Assembly: GCF_902506455.1 (NCBI RefSeq)
Contig: NZ_LR733844.1
Location: 125,133-189,132 of the forward strand
Direction of reading: 5' to 3'
From: Sphingomonas sp. 8AM
GTDB lineage: Bacteria > Pseudomonadota > Alphaproteobacteria > Sphingomonadales > Sphingomonadaceae
Length of the DNA: 64,000 nucleotides
In this document: positions 7,510 through 15,718 of the stretch, piece by piece
Position numbering within the stretch: the stretch's first letter is position 1
How the letters are laid out: every line of letters starts with the position of its first letter
Notes under the pieces: model-generated
What the model saw: the letters and a program-made list of their open reading frames with translations, nothing else
Told to the model about the DNA's origin: nothing
The model's database searches: none
Made by a program: the position numbers and the translations under genes

Positions 7510-9279
7510 TCATCCATGGGCGCGGATCGCATCGAGAAATGCTTGCCCATAGGCGTCGAGCTTGCGCTGTCCGATCCCCGCGATCCGCCCCAGCGCGGCA
7601 AGCGAGGTCGGGCGCAGCGCCACCATCTCGCGCAACGCCGAATCGTGGAAGATCACGTACGGCGGCACGCCGGCCTCCTTCGCCAGTTCCCGGCGGGTGG
7701 CGCGCAGCGCCTCGAACAGCGGATCGTCGACCGGATTGTCCGACGCGCCCGCACCGCGCCGCCGCCGCTCGCGCTTCGGCGGCTCGACCAGCGGCAGGGT
7801 CGCCTCGCCCTTGAGCAGCGCGCGCGCCGCGGGGCCAAACTCCAGCCCGCCGTGCGGATTGGTGCGCAACGCATCCTTGAGCAGCAGCGCGCGCCCGACC
7901 GGCTTGAGCATCGCCGTCTCGGTGCCGTCGACGATATTCCACACCGACAGCGCCTCGTGCCCGTTCATCAGGCTGCGCTCGCTCGACTTTCCGGTGAGCA
8001 CTTCCTCGATATAGGTCGCGCCGAACATCTGTCCGGTGCGGAACACCGCCGACAGATATTTGCGCGCCGTCTCGGTCGCGTCGATCGCGGCGGGCGGTGA
8101 CAGGCAATTGTCGCAATTGCCGCAGGTTTCGGGCGGATGCTCGCCGAAATGGCGCAGCAGGATCGCGCGGCGGCACCCCGCGGTCTCGACCAGCGCGCCG
8201 AGCGCCGCCAGCCGCTGCCGCTCGCCGGGCTGGCGATGTTCCTCGACCTCGCCGATCCGCTGCCGGGCGCGCGCGAAATCCTCCGCGCCCCAGAACAGAT
8301 GCGCGACCGCCGGATCACCGTCGCGCCCGGCGCGGCCGGTTTCCTGATAATAGGCCTCGATCGACTTGGGCAGCCCGGCATGCGCGACGAAGCGGACGTC
8401 GGGCTTGTCGATCCCCATCCCGAACGCGACCGTCGCGCACATCACCATATCCTCGGACGCGACGAAATCGGCCTGGTTCCGCGCGCGCACCGCCGGATCA
8501 AGCCCGGCGTGATAGGCGCGCACCGGGCGTCCGGTGATCTGCGTCAGTTGCGCCGCCATCTTCTCGGTCGCGGCGCGGGTCTGGACATAGACGATCCCGG
8601 GGCCGGGCGTGTCGCGCACCACGTCGGCGATCTGCCGCGTGCTGTTGTCCTTGGGGCGGATCGTATAGCGGATGTTCGGGCGGTCGAACCCGGCGACGAT
8701 CATCCCCTCGTGCGGGATGCCGAGCTGTTCGAGGATGTCGGCGCGGGTATGCGCGTCGGCGGTCGCGGTCAGCGCGAGCCGCGGCACGTCCGCAAACGTG
8801 TCGAGCAGCGGGCGCAGCAGCCGGTAATCGGGGCGGAAGTCGTGCCCCCATTCGCTGACGCAATGCGCCTCGTCGATCGCGAAGAGCGCCGGGCGGCCGC
8901 GCGTCAGCAGGTCGCGGAAGTCGGCGGTCGAGGCGCGCTCGGGCGCGACGTACAGCAGGTCCAGTTCGCCATCGAGATAGCGCCCGCGCGTCTCGGCCTT
9001 GTTCTCGTCCACGCTGGTCAGCGTCGCGGCGCGCAAGCCCACCGCGGTCGCGGCGCGCAACTGGTCGTGCATCAGCGCGATCAGCGGGCTGACGATGACG
9101 CACGTCCCCTCCAGCATCGCCGAGGGTAATTGATAGCACAGCGACTTGCCCGCACCGGTCGGCATCACCGCCAGCGTCCGCTCGCCCGCCAGCACGCGCG
9201 TCACCACCTGCTCCTGCACGCCGCGGAACGCAGGAAAGCCGAAGATGCGGTGAAGGTCGGGAAGCGGATCGCGCGCCAT
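7510..9279 (-). CDS. recQ: ATP-dependent DNA helicase RecQ
   Basis: A 3'-5' superfamily 2 helicase for recombination and replication-fork repair. The order is: Q-motif/Walker A MPTGAGKSLCY (about 38-48), DEAH box with IDEAHCVSEWGHDF, SAT-like motif LALTATADA, motif VI QETGRAGRDGD, a zinc-binding region with cysteines in CRRAILLRHFG and CGNCDNC, a winged helix, and a C-terminal HRDC domain. The length (589 residues) is normal. I chose the ATG at 9279; a GTG two codons upstream (9285) is better spaced from AGGTG and is an alternative. Confidence 0.95.
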   Translation of the reverse strand: MARDPLPDLHRIFGFPAFRGVQEQVVTRVLAGERTLAVMPTGAGKSLCYQLPSAMLEGTCVIVSPLIALMHDQLRAATAVGLRAATLTSVDENKAETRGRYLDGELDLLYVAPERASTADFRDLLTRGRPALFAIDEAHCVSEWGHDFRPDYRLLRPLLDTFADVPRLALTATADAHTRADILEQLGIPHEGMIVAGFDRPNIRYTIRPKDNSTRQIADVVRDTPGPGIVYVQTRAATEKMAAQLTQITGRPVRAYHAGLDPAVRARNQADFVASEDMVMCATVAFGMGIDKPDVRFVAHAGLPKSIEAYYQETGRAGRDGDPAVAHLFWGAEDFARARQRIGEVEEHRQPGERQRLAALGALVETAGCRRAILLRHFGEHPPETCGNCDNCLSPPAAIDATETARKYLSAVFRTGQMFGATYIEEVLTGKSSERSLMNGHEALSVWNIVDGTETAMLKPVGRALLLKDALRTNPHGGLEFGPAARALLKGEATLPLVEPPKRERRRRGAGASDNPVDDPLFEALRATRRELAKEAGVPPYVIFHDSALREMVALRPTSLAALGRIAGIGQRKLDAYGQAFLDAIRAHG

Positions 9280-9385
9280 GTGCACAGGCGCACCTAGGCG
9301 CGCGGCTCCGCTTCCGCAACCGCGGCGGGAACGGCGGGCGACGGTGGCGCGTAGTGCGCGGGTCACAGACCTGCGAAAGACCGCG

Positions 9386-9556
9386 ATGCGCGTGCGCCCC
9401 AATCTTGCCCTGTTCACTTTCGCGGCAGCGACCGCGCTCTCGGCGTGCGAACGTCAGGCGCCGGAGGCTGCCGGTCAGGCCGACAAGCCGCGCCCGATCG
9501 CCCCGGTCGCCAAGGGCGTGGACGCGCCGCCCGAAGCGCCGGCGGCGGCGCGATGA
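9386..9556 (+). CDS. Small predicted lipoprotein
   Basis: A 56-residue protein with a basic N-terminus, a hydrophobic stretch and the lipobox LSAC at about residues 18-21, followed by an alanine/proline-rich disordered tail. No domain is recognised. Its stop overlaps the start of the next gene in an ATGA, so the pair is probably translated together. It diverges from recQ across about 100 bp. Confidence 0.55.
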   Translation: MRVRPNLALFTFAAATALSACERQAPEAAGQADKPRPIAPVAKGVDAPPEAPAAAR

Positions 9557-9831
9557 CCGTCGAGCGCGTCGTCGACCATCGCTCCGAGCAGGAGTTCACG
9601 CTGGCGGTCGGCGACCGCCGCGCGGTGGCCGCCTACCAGCTGGAAGGCAACACGATCGTCTTCACGCACACCGTCGTGCCGCCCGAGATCGAGGGGCGCG
9701 GCGTCGGAACGAAGCTGATCCGCGGTGCGCTCGATATCGTGCGCGACCGCGGGTGGAAGGTGGTCCCGCAATGCCCGTTCGTGCGGGCTTATATCGAGAA
9801 ACATCCCGAGATGCGGGATTTGCTGGCCTGA
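9553..9831 (+). CDS. YjdJ-type GNAT-family acetyltransferase
   Basis: A 92-residue minimal GNAT protein of the YjdJ/plant NATA-like subgroup (Acetyltransf_CG). The acetyl-CoA-binding signature is in EIEGRGVGTKLIRGALD (about 50-66), preceded by the beta-strand pattern of the family (IVFTHTVVPP). The C-terminus (PFVRAYIEKHPEM) matches the conserved CPFV-x-Y-I segment. Its substrate is unknown. The start is fixed by the ATGA overlap with the lipoprotein gene. Confidence 0.88.
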   Translation: MTVERVVDHRSEQEFTLAVGDRRAVAAYQLEGNTIVFTHTVVPPEIEGRGVGTKLIRGALDIVRDRGWKVVPQCPFVRAYIEKHPEMRDLLA

Positions 9832-9836
9832 CCCGC

Positions 9837-9921
9837 CGTCATCCCGGACTTGATCCGGAATCCCGCTTCTTCCTCGCTCACCAGAAAGAAGCGGGGCCCC
9901 GGATCAAGTCCGGGGCGACGG
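9837..9921. repeat. Dispersed palindromic repeat, family A, copy 2
   Basis: This copy has the same long imperfect inverted repeat as 6540-6624, with arms of about 33 bp and a different centre. It fills most of the gap between the convergent genes ending at 9831 and 9933. Confidence 0.88.
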
Positions 9922-9932
9922 ACACAGAGGTG

Positions 9933-12089
9933 TTACTCCGCCGCCACGCGGCTGCCGTCGGCGTTCAGCCCCAGATCGTGGAGCAGCGGCCCGACTTCCG
10001 GGTCCTTGCCGTTGAAGGCGCGGAACATCGGCGCGTAATCCTCGGTGTGGCCTTTCGACAGGATCATGTCGCGGAAGCGCTGACCGTTGGCGCGCGTCAG
10101 CCCGCCGTGATTCTCGAACCACGCATAAGCGTTCGCATCGAGCATCTTGGTCCACTGATACGCGTAATAGCCGGCCGAATAGCCGTTCCCCCAGATGTGC
10201 AGGAAATAGCTTGAACGATAACGCGGCGGCACGTCGTCGGTGTCGAGCCCGGTCGCGGCGAGCGCTTTCGGCTCGAACACATTGACGTCCTGCCGCCCGG
10301 CGGTCGCGGACAGCGAATGCCAGCTCATGTCGAGTTCGGCCGCCGCCAGCGCCTGACCGAAGCTGCTCCCGGTGTTGAAGGTCGCGGCACGCTTGATCTT
10401 GGCGACGAGTTCGGGCGGGATCACCTGACCCTGCCGGTTGACCGCGTAATGCGGCAACACCTTGGGATCGAGCGCCCAATGTTCGTTGAACTGCGACGGG
10501 AATTCCACGAAATCACGCGCGGTGTTGGTGCCCGAAACCGACGGATAGGTCTGGTTCGCGAACAGCCCGTGCAGCGCGTGGCCGAACTCGTGGAACATCG
10601 TCGTCACGTCGTCGAAGGTGATCAGCGCGGGCTGGCCCGCCGCCGGCTTGGTGAAGTTGCCGACGTTATAGATCACCGGCTTGGTGCCGAGCAGCTTCGA
10701 CTGGTTGACGAAGTTCGACATCCACGCGCCACCGTTCTTGTTGTCGCGCTTCCAATAGTCGAAATACATCAGCCCGATCGGCGTGCCGTTCTCCTCCGAC
10801 ACCTCATAGACCATCACGTCGGGCTGATAGACGGGCAGGTCGGTGCGGCGCTTGAAGGTGATGCCGTACAGCTGGTTGGCGGCGTAGAACACGCCGTCGG
10901 TCAGCACCTTGTTGATCTCGAAATACGGCTTCAGCTCGTCCTGGTTCAGATCGTACTTCGCCTTGCGCAGCTTCTCCGAATACAGATCCCAGTCCCACGG
11001 CTTGAGCTGGAAATTGCCGCCTTCGGCCTTGATCTGCTGCTGCAATTCGGCGGCCTCGCGGCGCTGCTCGGCGCCGACCGGCTTGCCGAGCTGCTGCATG
11101 AAGCCGAGCGCGGTGGTCGGGTTCTTCGCCATCTGGTCGGACAGCACATAATCGGCCCAGGTCGCGAAGCCGAGCAGCTTCGCCTTCTGCGCGCGCAGCT
11201 CGGCGAGTTGGCCGATCGTCGCGCGCGTGTCGTTGGCGTCGCCCTTTTCGGCGCGCGTCCAGCTGGCGTTGAACAGCGCCTCGCGCGTCGAGCGGTCGGT
11301 GAGCGCGGCGAGCGCCGGCTGCTGTGTCGTGTTCTGGAGTGTCAGGACATATTTGCCCGTCAGCCCGCGCTCCTTGGCGGCATCGGCGGCGGCGGCGATC
11401 TCCGCCTCCGAGAGCCCGGCCAGCTTGGCGCGATCGTCGACGACCAGCGCGCCGGCCTTGGCGGCGGCGAGCAGCTTCTGCTGGAACGCCGTCTCCAACG
11501 TCGAGAGCTGCGCGTTGAGCGCGCTCAGCTTGGTCTTGTCCGCGGGCGACAGCTTGGCACCGGCGCGGACCATGTTCTCATAGGTAAGCGTCAGCACCTG
11601 CAACTGCTCGGGCGCCAGCTTCAGCGTCTGGCGCGCGTCGTACAGCGTGCGGACACGCGCGAAGAGCTGCGGGTTGAGCTGGATCGCATCCTGATGCGCG
11701 GCGAACTTGGGCGCGAGCACTTCCTGCGTCTTCTGGAGCACGTCATTGGTGTTCGCGCCGTTGACGCCATAAAAGGCGAGCGCGGCGCGCTCCAGCAGGC
11801 GGCCCGACCGCTCAAGCGCGGCAATCGTGTTGTCGAACGTCGGCATCGAGCGGACGCGGACGATGTTGTTCACCTCGGCCAGCTGCGCGGCCATCCCGGC
11901 CTCGAGCGCCGGCTGATAATCGGCGTCCTTGATGCGGTCGAACGGCGGCGCCTCGAACGGCAGCGTGCTCGGTTTGGCGAAGGGATTGCTCGCGGGCAGC
12001 GGCGCGGCGGTTTGCGCGGCGGCGGCGAACGGCACGGCGGCAGCGGTCGTCATCGCCGTCAACAGGACGGCAGCGAAAGACAGACGCAT
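9933..12089 (-). CDS. M3-family metallopeptidase (peptidyl-dipeptidase Dcp-like)
   Basis: A zinc peptidase of the thimet oligopeptidase family. The 718-residue protein has a signal peptide (cleavage probably after AAAAQ, about residue 26), so it acts in the periplasm. The zinc motif HEFGH lies at residues 500-504 with a downstream glutamate region (EFPSQFNEHW). The length and C-terminal YYAYQWTKMLDANAY segment match Dcp-type enzymes, which remove C-terminal dipeptides. The start is supported by GAGGAG seven nucleotides before the ATG. A TTG 20 codons upstream is open but lacks support. Confidence 0.92.
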   Translation of the reverse strand: MRLSFAAVLLTAMTTAAAVPFAAAAQTAAPLPASNPFAKPSTLPFEAPPFDRIKDADYQPALEAGMAAQLAEVNNIVRVRSMPTFDNTIAALERSGRLLERAALAFYGVNGANTNDVLQKTQEVLAPKFAAHQDAIQLNPQLFARVRTLYDARQTLKLAPEQLQVLTLTYENMVRAGAKLSPADKTKLSALNAQLSTLETAFQQKLLAAAKAGALVVDDRAKLAGLSEAEIAAAADAAKERGLTGKYVLTLQNTTQQPALAALTDRSTREALFNASWTRAEKGDANDTRATIGQLAELRAQKAKLLGFATWADYVLSDQMAKNPTTALGFMQQLGKPVGAEQRREAAELQQQIKAEGGNFQLKPWDWDLYSEKLRKAKYDLNQDELKPYFEINKVLTDGVFYAANQLYGITFKRRTDLPVYQPDVMVYEVSEENGTPIGLMYFDYWKRDNKNGGAWMSNFVNQSKLLGTKPVIYNVGNFTKPAAGQPALITFDDVTTMFHEFGHALHGLFANQTYPSVSGTNTARDFVEFPSQFNEHWALDPKVLPHYAVNRQGQVIPPELVAKIKRAATFNTGSSFGQALAAAELDMSWHSLSATAGRQDVNVFEPKALAATGLDTDDVPPRYRSSYFLHIWGNGYSAGYYAYQWTKMLDANAYAWFENHGGLTRANGQRFRDMILSKGHTEDYAPMFRAFNGKDPEVGPLLHDLGLNADGSRVAAE

Positions 12090-12174
12090 CGGAACTCCTC
12101 GGGAACGTAACCTGCGCGCGGTGATGCACCCGCACGCAGGTTGGGGCAAGGTGGCTGCCCTTTTTCCCGGACTA

Positions 12175-12357
12175 TCAGACCGAGTCCTTCACCTTCTTGC
12201 CAGCGACGACTCCGAGCACGAGGAAGATCAGGAACAGCGCGAGCGCGATGAAGAACAGGATCTTGGCGATGCCGACGAACGCGCCGCCGATCCCGCCGAA
12301 GCCGAGGGCGCCGAGCACCAGCCCGGCGATGAGGAAAATGACGGCAAGTTTCAGCAT
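12175..12357 (-). CDS. DUF1328 family small membrane protein
   Basis: A 60-residue protein with two membrane helices (about 1-22 and 30-53) separated by a glycine-rich turn (GFGGIGGAF), ending KKVKDSV. This is the pattern of DUF1328/YtjA proteins, whose role is unknown and which are often stress-induced. The ribosome site GGAGA precedes the ATG. It is just downstream of a Dps-like gene on the same strand, which fits a stress context. Confidence 0.88.
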   Translation of the reverse strand: MLKLAVIFLIAGLVLGALGFGGIGGAFVGIAKILFFIALALFLIFLVLGVVAGKKVKDSV

Positions 12358-12388
12358 GACTGGTCTCCGCTTCGATCGTGGACGGGTG

Positions 12389-12886
12389 TCAGCCCTTGCG
12401 GCTGGCTTCGAACAGGAACCAGGCGCGCTCCTCGGCCTGATCAGTCCAGTCGTCGACGATCCCGCTGGTGGCGTTGTCGCCGGCATCCTCCGACGCCTGC
12501 TTCACGTCGCGGAAGCGCTCGACCAGCGTCAGGTTGTCGTCGCGCAGTTCGGCGAGCATCTCGCCCGCGGGGACGAAGTCGCGGTCATTGTCCTTGATCG
12601 ACTGCCGGCGTGAGATGTCGCCGATCGAACGCAGGGTGGTGCCGCCGGTCTTGCGGACGCGCTCGGCGATCGCGTCGGTCACACCCAGGATTTGCGCGGC
12701 CTGATCGTCGAGCAACAGGTGATAGTCGCGGAAGTGCGGCCCGCTGACGTGCCAGTGAAAGTTCTTGGTCTTCAGATACAGCGCATAGCTGTCTGCCAGT
12801 GCCGCGTTGAGCGCGTCGGCGACGGTACGCGTGTCGTTACGCGCCAGATCGGTCGGCGTGTCGAGAGCAGGGTTGGTGTCGGTCAC
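12389..12886 (-). CDS. Dps-family ferritin-like DNA protection protein
   Basis: A 165-residue protein of the Dps family, which oxidises and stores iron and protects DNA. The ferroxidase-site signature is [19 protein letters not shown] (about 43-61), with conserved H44, H56 and D60-D61 region. The N-terminus is short and polar. The GTG start is supported by GGAG seven nucleotides upstream. The neighbouring DUF1328 gene follows 31 bp downstream. Some relatives are called ferritin-like or stress proteins. Confidence 0.9.
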   Translation of the reverse strand: MTDTNPALDTPTDLARNDTRTVADALNAALADSYALYLKTKNFHWHVSGPHFRDYHLLLDDQAAQILGVTDAIAERVRKTGGTTLRSIGDISRRQSIKDNDRDFVPAGEMLAELRDDNLTLVERFRDVKQASEDAGDNATSGIVDDWTDQAEERAWFLFEASRKG

Positions 12887-12962
12887 GATTCGCTCCGTAC
12901 GGATCAGGTGTCGGAGGCGAAACGATCGATGCAGGCTTTTGCTCCCTGCCGTGCGCCTGCGC

Positions 12963-13238
12963 TCAGGCGGCGCGGCGCGGCGCCTCCGCGCGGTCGGTGA
13001 CGACCGCCTGCCCCAGCAATTGCAGCAGGCGATGCACCGGAACGCCGCGCTCGCCACGCGCCAGCGCGAGCCGGAGCTGATTCGCGGCATCGACTGCGGC
13101 GGGCAGATGATGGTGGCGTGCCAGTTCGCGGATGCGCTCGATGTCGGGCGTGAGTTGGGTCGGCCCGGCGCGCCATTCGATCGCGGCGATTCGGCGGGTC
13201 AGTTCGGCACGGGCGGTGATGATATCGTCGTTGCTCAT
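12963..13238 (-). CDS. Conserved hypothetical protein
   Basis: A 91-residue soluble, helix-rich protein with no recognised domain. It is rich in arginine and histidine (RELARHHHL). The start has a clear ribosome site (GAGGAGATAG). It lies 76 bp upstream of the Dps-like gene on the same strand and diverges from rpmG. Confidence 0.6.
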   Translation of the reverse strand: MSNDDIITARAELTRRIAAIEWRAGPTQLTPDIERIRELARHHHLPAAVDAANQLRLALARGERGVPVHRLLQLLGQAVVTDRAEAPRRAA

Positions 13239-13306
13239 GACGGCTATCTCCTCTTGCGCGCCTTGTAGCGGCACGCGCGTTACCGAGGGCTTAACCGCGC
13301 CGATGC

Positions 13307-13383
13307 TTGACTCCGTGCGCCACATGGGCCAAGCGCCCCAGCCTGACGCGGCGGAGGAGCCTTCGCCGCATTTTTCGTTTTTC
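13307..13383 (+). terminator. Intrinsic terminator inside the rpmG leader, with a possible upstream -35
   Basis: A 9-bp stem (13348-13356 with 13361-13369, one G-U pair) closes a four-base loop and is followed at once by TTTTTCGTTTTTC (13371-13383). This is a textbook intrinsic terminator reading rightward. No rightward gene lies upstream; the rpmG ATG is 18 bp downstream at 13402. A TTGACT at 13307-13312 could be a -35, though the matching -10 is poor. It may be a leader attenuator for rpmG or the end of a very short RNA. Confidence 0.7.
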
Positions 13384-13401
13384 ATTCGCTAGGAACTGGT
13401 C

Positions 13402-13569
13402 ATGGCAAAGCCGACCACCGTCAAGATCAAGCTCGTCAGCTCGGCCGACACCGGCTTCTTCTACGTCACCAAGAAGAACCCGCGCACCAAGACCGAGAAG
13501 CTCAGCTTCAACAAGTACGATCCCGTCGTGCGCAAGCACGTCGAGTTCAAGGAAGCCAAGATCAAGTGA
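13402..13569 (+). CDS. rpmG: 50S ribosomal protein L33
   Basis: A 55-residue ribosomal protein of the large subunit. The sequence begins [20 protein letters not shown] and contains the family segment [11 protein letters not shown] and the C-terminal [18 protein letters not shown]. It is the cysteine-free L33 type common in proteobacteria. AGGAA lies about six nucleotides before the ATG. It stands alone, flanked by a leader terminator upstream and a second terminator downstream. Confidence 0.97.
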   Translation: MAKPTTVKIKLVSSADTGFFYVTKKNPRTKTEKLSFNKYDPVVRKHVEFKEAKIK

Positions 13570-13658
13570 TCGAACGAATCGCGTAGCGATCGTCCGATCA
13601 TCCCGGCGTCGGCCGGGATCGCGGGCCGTACGCGATTCGCCTCTTGCTTGCTTCTCGG

Positions 13659-13689
13659 AAGCCGCCCGCGCCCCGCGCTGGCGGCTTTT
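13659..13689 (+). terminator. Intrinsic terminator downstream of rpmG
   Basis: An AAGCCGCC / GGCGGCTT stem (13659-13666 with 13680-13687) is extended by an inner GCGC pairing around a CCC loop and ends in TTTTC. It reads rightward 90 bp after the rpmG stop. The gap 13570-13882 holds only this hairpin and the family A repeat at 13739; no gene is seen in it. Confidence 0.7.
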
Positions 13690-13738
13690 CCGCGTAGCGC
13701 GTCAGGCCTGGTCCACAGCTACCGAGCCCCCCTTTACC

Positions 13739-13820
13739 GACATCCCGGACTTGATCCGGGATCCCGCTTTTACTTCGGCTGCCGAAGAAGCGGAGCCCCG
13801 GATCAAGTCCGGGGCGACGA
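13739..13820. repeat. Dispersed palindromic repeat, family A, copy 3
   Basis: This third copy has the same inverted arms, starting CGACATCCCGGACTTGATCC and ending CCGGATCAAGTCCGGGGCGACG, and a different centre. It lies between the convergent rpmG and divK. Confidence 0.88.
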
Positions 13821-13882
13821 ACCGGGGGCTGCCGATCAAGCAAATGGCCGATCGACCGTAAAAAACGGAATGTCGGTCGGCT

Positions 13883-14245
13883 CTAGGTCAGCTCGGTCAC
13901 GGCGGCCATGAAGCGCGCCAGCGTGATCGGCTTCGACACATAAGCGTCCGCGCCCGCAGCGCGCAGCCGTTCCTCATCCTCGCGCCCGGCATAAGCGGTC
14001 ACCGCCATCACCGGAATGTGGCGCAGCGCCGCATCGGCCTTCAGCTGCAACAGCAGCTCGTACCCGGTGACATGCGGCATCTGGATGTCCATGACGACCA
14101 GATCGGGCGCAAAGGCGCGCGCGCGCTCCACCGCCTCGCGCCCGTCGCGCACCGGCTCCACGACGAAGCCATGCGCCCGCAACAGGTCGCTGAACAGCTT
14201 CAGATTGAGTTCGTTGTCCTCGACAACGAGCACCCTTTTTGCCAC
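13883..14245 (-). CDS. divK: Single-domain response regulator DivK
   Basis: A 120-residue stand-alone receiver domain. The phospho-acceptor is D53 (VVMDIQMP), with the acidic pair in VVEDNELN (about 8-15) and the lysine in YVSKP (K105). In Alphaproteobacteria DivK is phosphorylated by DivJ/PleC and controls the cell-cycle kinase pathway through DivL/CckA to CtrA. The GTG start lies 11 nt after GGGAG. It diverges from a DUF3572 gene, an arrangement seen in many alphaproteobacteria. Confidence 0.93.
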   Translation of the reverse strand: MAKRVLVVEDNELNLKLFSDLLRAHGFVVEPVRDGREAVERARAFAPDLVVMDIQMPHVTGYELLLQLKADAALRHIPVMAVTAYAGREDEERLRAAGADAYVSKPITLARFMAAVTELT

Positions 14246-14279
14246 GCGACGACCACTCCCAACAGGGCGACGATAGATA

Positions 14280-14558
14280 ATGGTGCGCAACGACACAAAT
14301 CCGGACGATGCCGTGGCACGCGCGCTCGATGCCTTGACCTTTGTCCTTAACGATCCGTTACGCGCCGGTCGATTTCTCGACACAACGGGGCTTACACCCG
14401 ACAACCTGCGGGAATGCCTTACAGATCCATCCGTGCTCGCCGCGGCGCTCACGTTTCTTGAAGCCCATGAGCCCGACCTGATCGCCTGCGCCGAATCGAC
14501 GGGGCACCGCCCCGAATCGCTCGTCGCGGCGCGCCACGCGCTGGAGCAGGCGCGATGA
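14280..14558 (+). CDS. DUF3572 family protein
   Basis: A 92-residue helical protein of a family largely confined to Alphaproteobacteria. Conserved features are the ALDALTFVLNDP segment, RFLDTTGLTPDNLRE, and the repeated DPSVLAAALTFLEAHEPDL. Its function is unknown. It is divergent from divK across 34 bp, and its stop overlaps the next gene by an ATGA, suggesting an operon with the HAD hydrolase gene. Confidence 0.88.
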   Translation: MVRNDTNPDDAVARALDALTFVLNDPLRAGRFLDTTGLTPDNLRECLTDPSVLAAALTFLEAHEPDLIACAESTGHRPESLVAARHALEQAR

Positions 14559-15184
14559 CCCGGCCGCTGCTGATCTCCGATTGCGACGAGGTGCTGCTGC
14601 ACATGGTCCGGCATTTCGCCGACTGGCTGGGCGATGTGCACGAGGTCGATTTCACGATCGGCACGTGGGAGCTCGCCAAGAGCATGAAGCGCCGCGGCAG
14701 CGACGAACCGATGACGCGCGAGGAGATGTTCGGCTATCTCGGCGGCTTCTTCCCCGACGAAATGCACCGCCAGACGCTGGTGCCCGGCGCCAGCGAGGCG
14801 CTGGCGATGCTCGCGGAGCGTGCCGACATCGTGATCCTCACCAATCTCGAGGATCATTGCCGCACGCACCGCATCGAGCAGCTCGCCGGGCACGGCATCG
14901 CGCATCGCGTCGAATGCAATCAGGGCGGCAAGGGCGCACCGGTCGCGCGGCTGGTCGCCGAATATGGCGACCCGGTCACGGTGTTCGTCGACGACCTGCC
15001 GCATCATCACGAATCGGTCGCGGAACACGCGCCCGGCGTGTGGCGGCTGCACATGGTGTCGGAGCCGCAGCTCGCCCCCGGGGTCCCGCCCTCGCCGCAT
15101 GCCCACGCGCGTATCGACGACTGGGCGACCGCGCAGGACTGGATCGCGGCGCGCTTCGACGAAGGCGTACCGGCGGAGGCTTGA
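14555..15184 (+). CDS. HAD-superfamily hydrolase
   Basis: A 209-residue haloacid-dehalogenase-like phosphohydrolase. Motif I is DCDEVLL (DxD at about residues 9-11), motif II is in ILTNLEDH, a lysine motif is NQGGKG, and motif IV is VFVDDLPHHHES. The cap is a small helical insertion. The substrate is unknown. It overlaps the DUF3572 gene by four nucleotides and precedes a RidA gene by 32 bp. Confidence 0.85.
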   Translation: MTRPLLISDCDEVLLHMVRHFADWLGDVHEVDFTIGTWELAKSMKRRGSDEPMTREEMFGYLGGFFPDEMHRQTLVPGASEALAMLAERADIVILTNLEDHCRTHRIEQLAGHGIAHRVECNQGGKGAPVARLVAEYGDPVTVFVDDLPHHHESVAEHAPGVWRLHMVSEPQLAPGVPPSPHAHARIDDWATAQDWIAARFDEGVPAEA

Positions 15185-15216
15185 CCGCGGCGGGGCGCAG
15201 GCGGCAAGCAGCGCGC

Positions 15217-15687
15217 ATGACCGACCGCATCGATCGCGCTCTCGAAGAGCTGGGCCTCACGCTGCCGCAGGCGGCCGCTCCCGTCGCCGCCTATGTCCCC
15301 GTCGTCGAGGCGGGCGGGTTGCTCTACATCTCGGGCCAGTTGCCGTTCATGGACGGCGTGGTGGTGACCGGACGGCTCGGCGACGGCGTGTCGCTGGAGG
15401 ACGGGCAGGACGCGGCGCAGCGCTGCGCGCTGATGCTCGTCGCGCAGATCAAGGCGCATTGCGGCAACCTCAGCCGCGTGACCCGCATCGTGAAGCTGGG
15501 CGTGTTCGTCAACTCGACCGCCGACTTCACCGACCAGCCGAAGGTCGCGAACGGCGCGTCGGAACTGATGGCCAAGCTGTTCGGCGACGCGGGCAAGCAC
15601 GCACGCTCGGCAGTCGGCGTCGCGGCGCTGCCGCTCGGCGCCGCGGTCGAGATCGACGCGATCGTGGAAGTCGCCTCCGCCCTTTGA
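15217..15687 (+). CDS. RidA-family protein
   Basis: A 156-residue protein of the YjgF/YER057c/UK114 family. RidA deaminates reactive enamine/imine intermediates. Family features are LYISGQLPF (about 36-44), the block VTRIVKLGVFVNSTADF and the C-terminal LPLGAAVEIDAIV. The usual catalytic arginine position near HARSAVGVAALPLG carries an arginine (R130). It is longer than the ~130-residue archetype, as in the YoaB/YjgH-like branch. It belongs to the plus-strand run starting at 14280. Confidence 0.88.
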   Translation: MTDRIDRALEELGLTLPQAAAPVAAYVPVVEAGGLLYISGQLPFMDGVVVTGRLGDGVSLEDGQDAAQRCALMLVAQIKAHCGNLSRVTRIVKLGVFVNSTADFTDQPKVANGASELMAKLFGDAGKHARSAVGVAALPLGAAVEIDAIVEVASAL

Positions 15688-15718
15688 TCGCGGCGTCCGC
15701 GATCCTATCTCGCGCGCG

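Noticed and set aside
10317..12110. 597-codon open frame opposite the M3 peptidase
   Set aside because: It is antisense to a peptidase with a full zinc motif, and its low-complexity composition marks it as a shadow.
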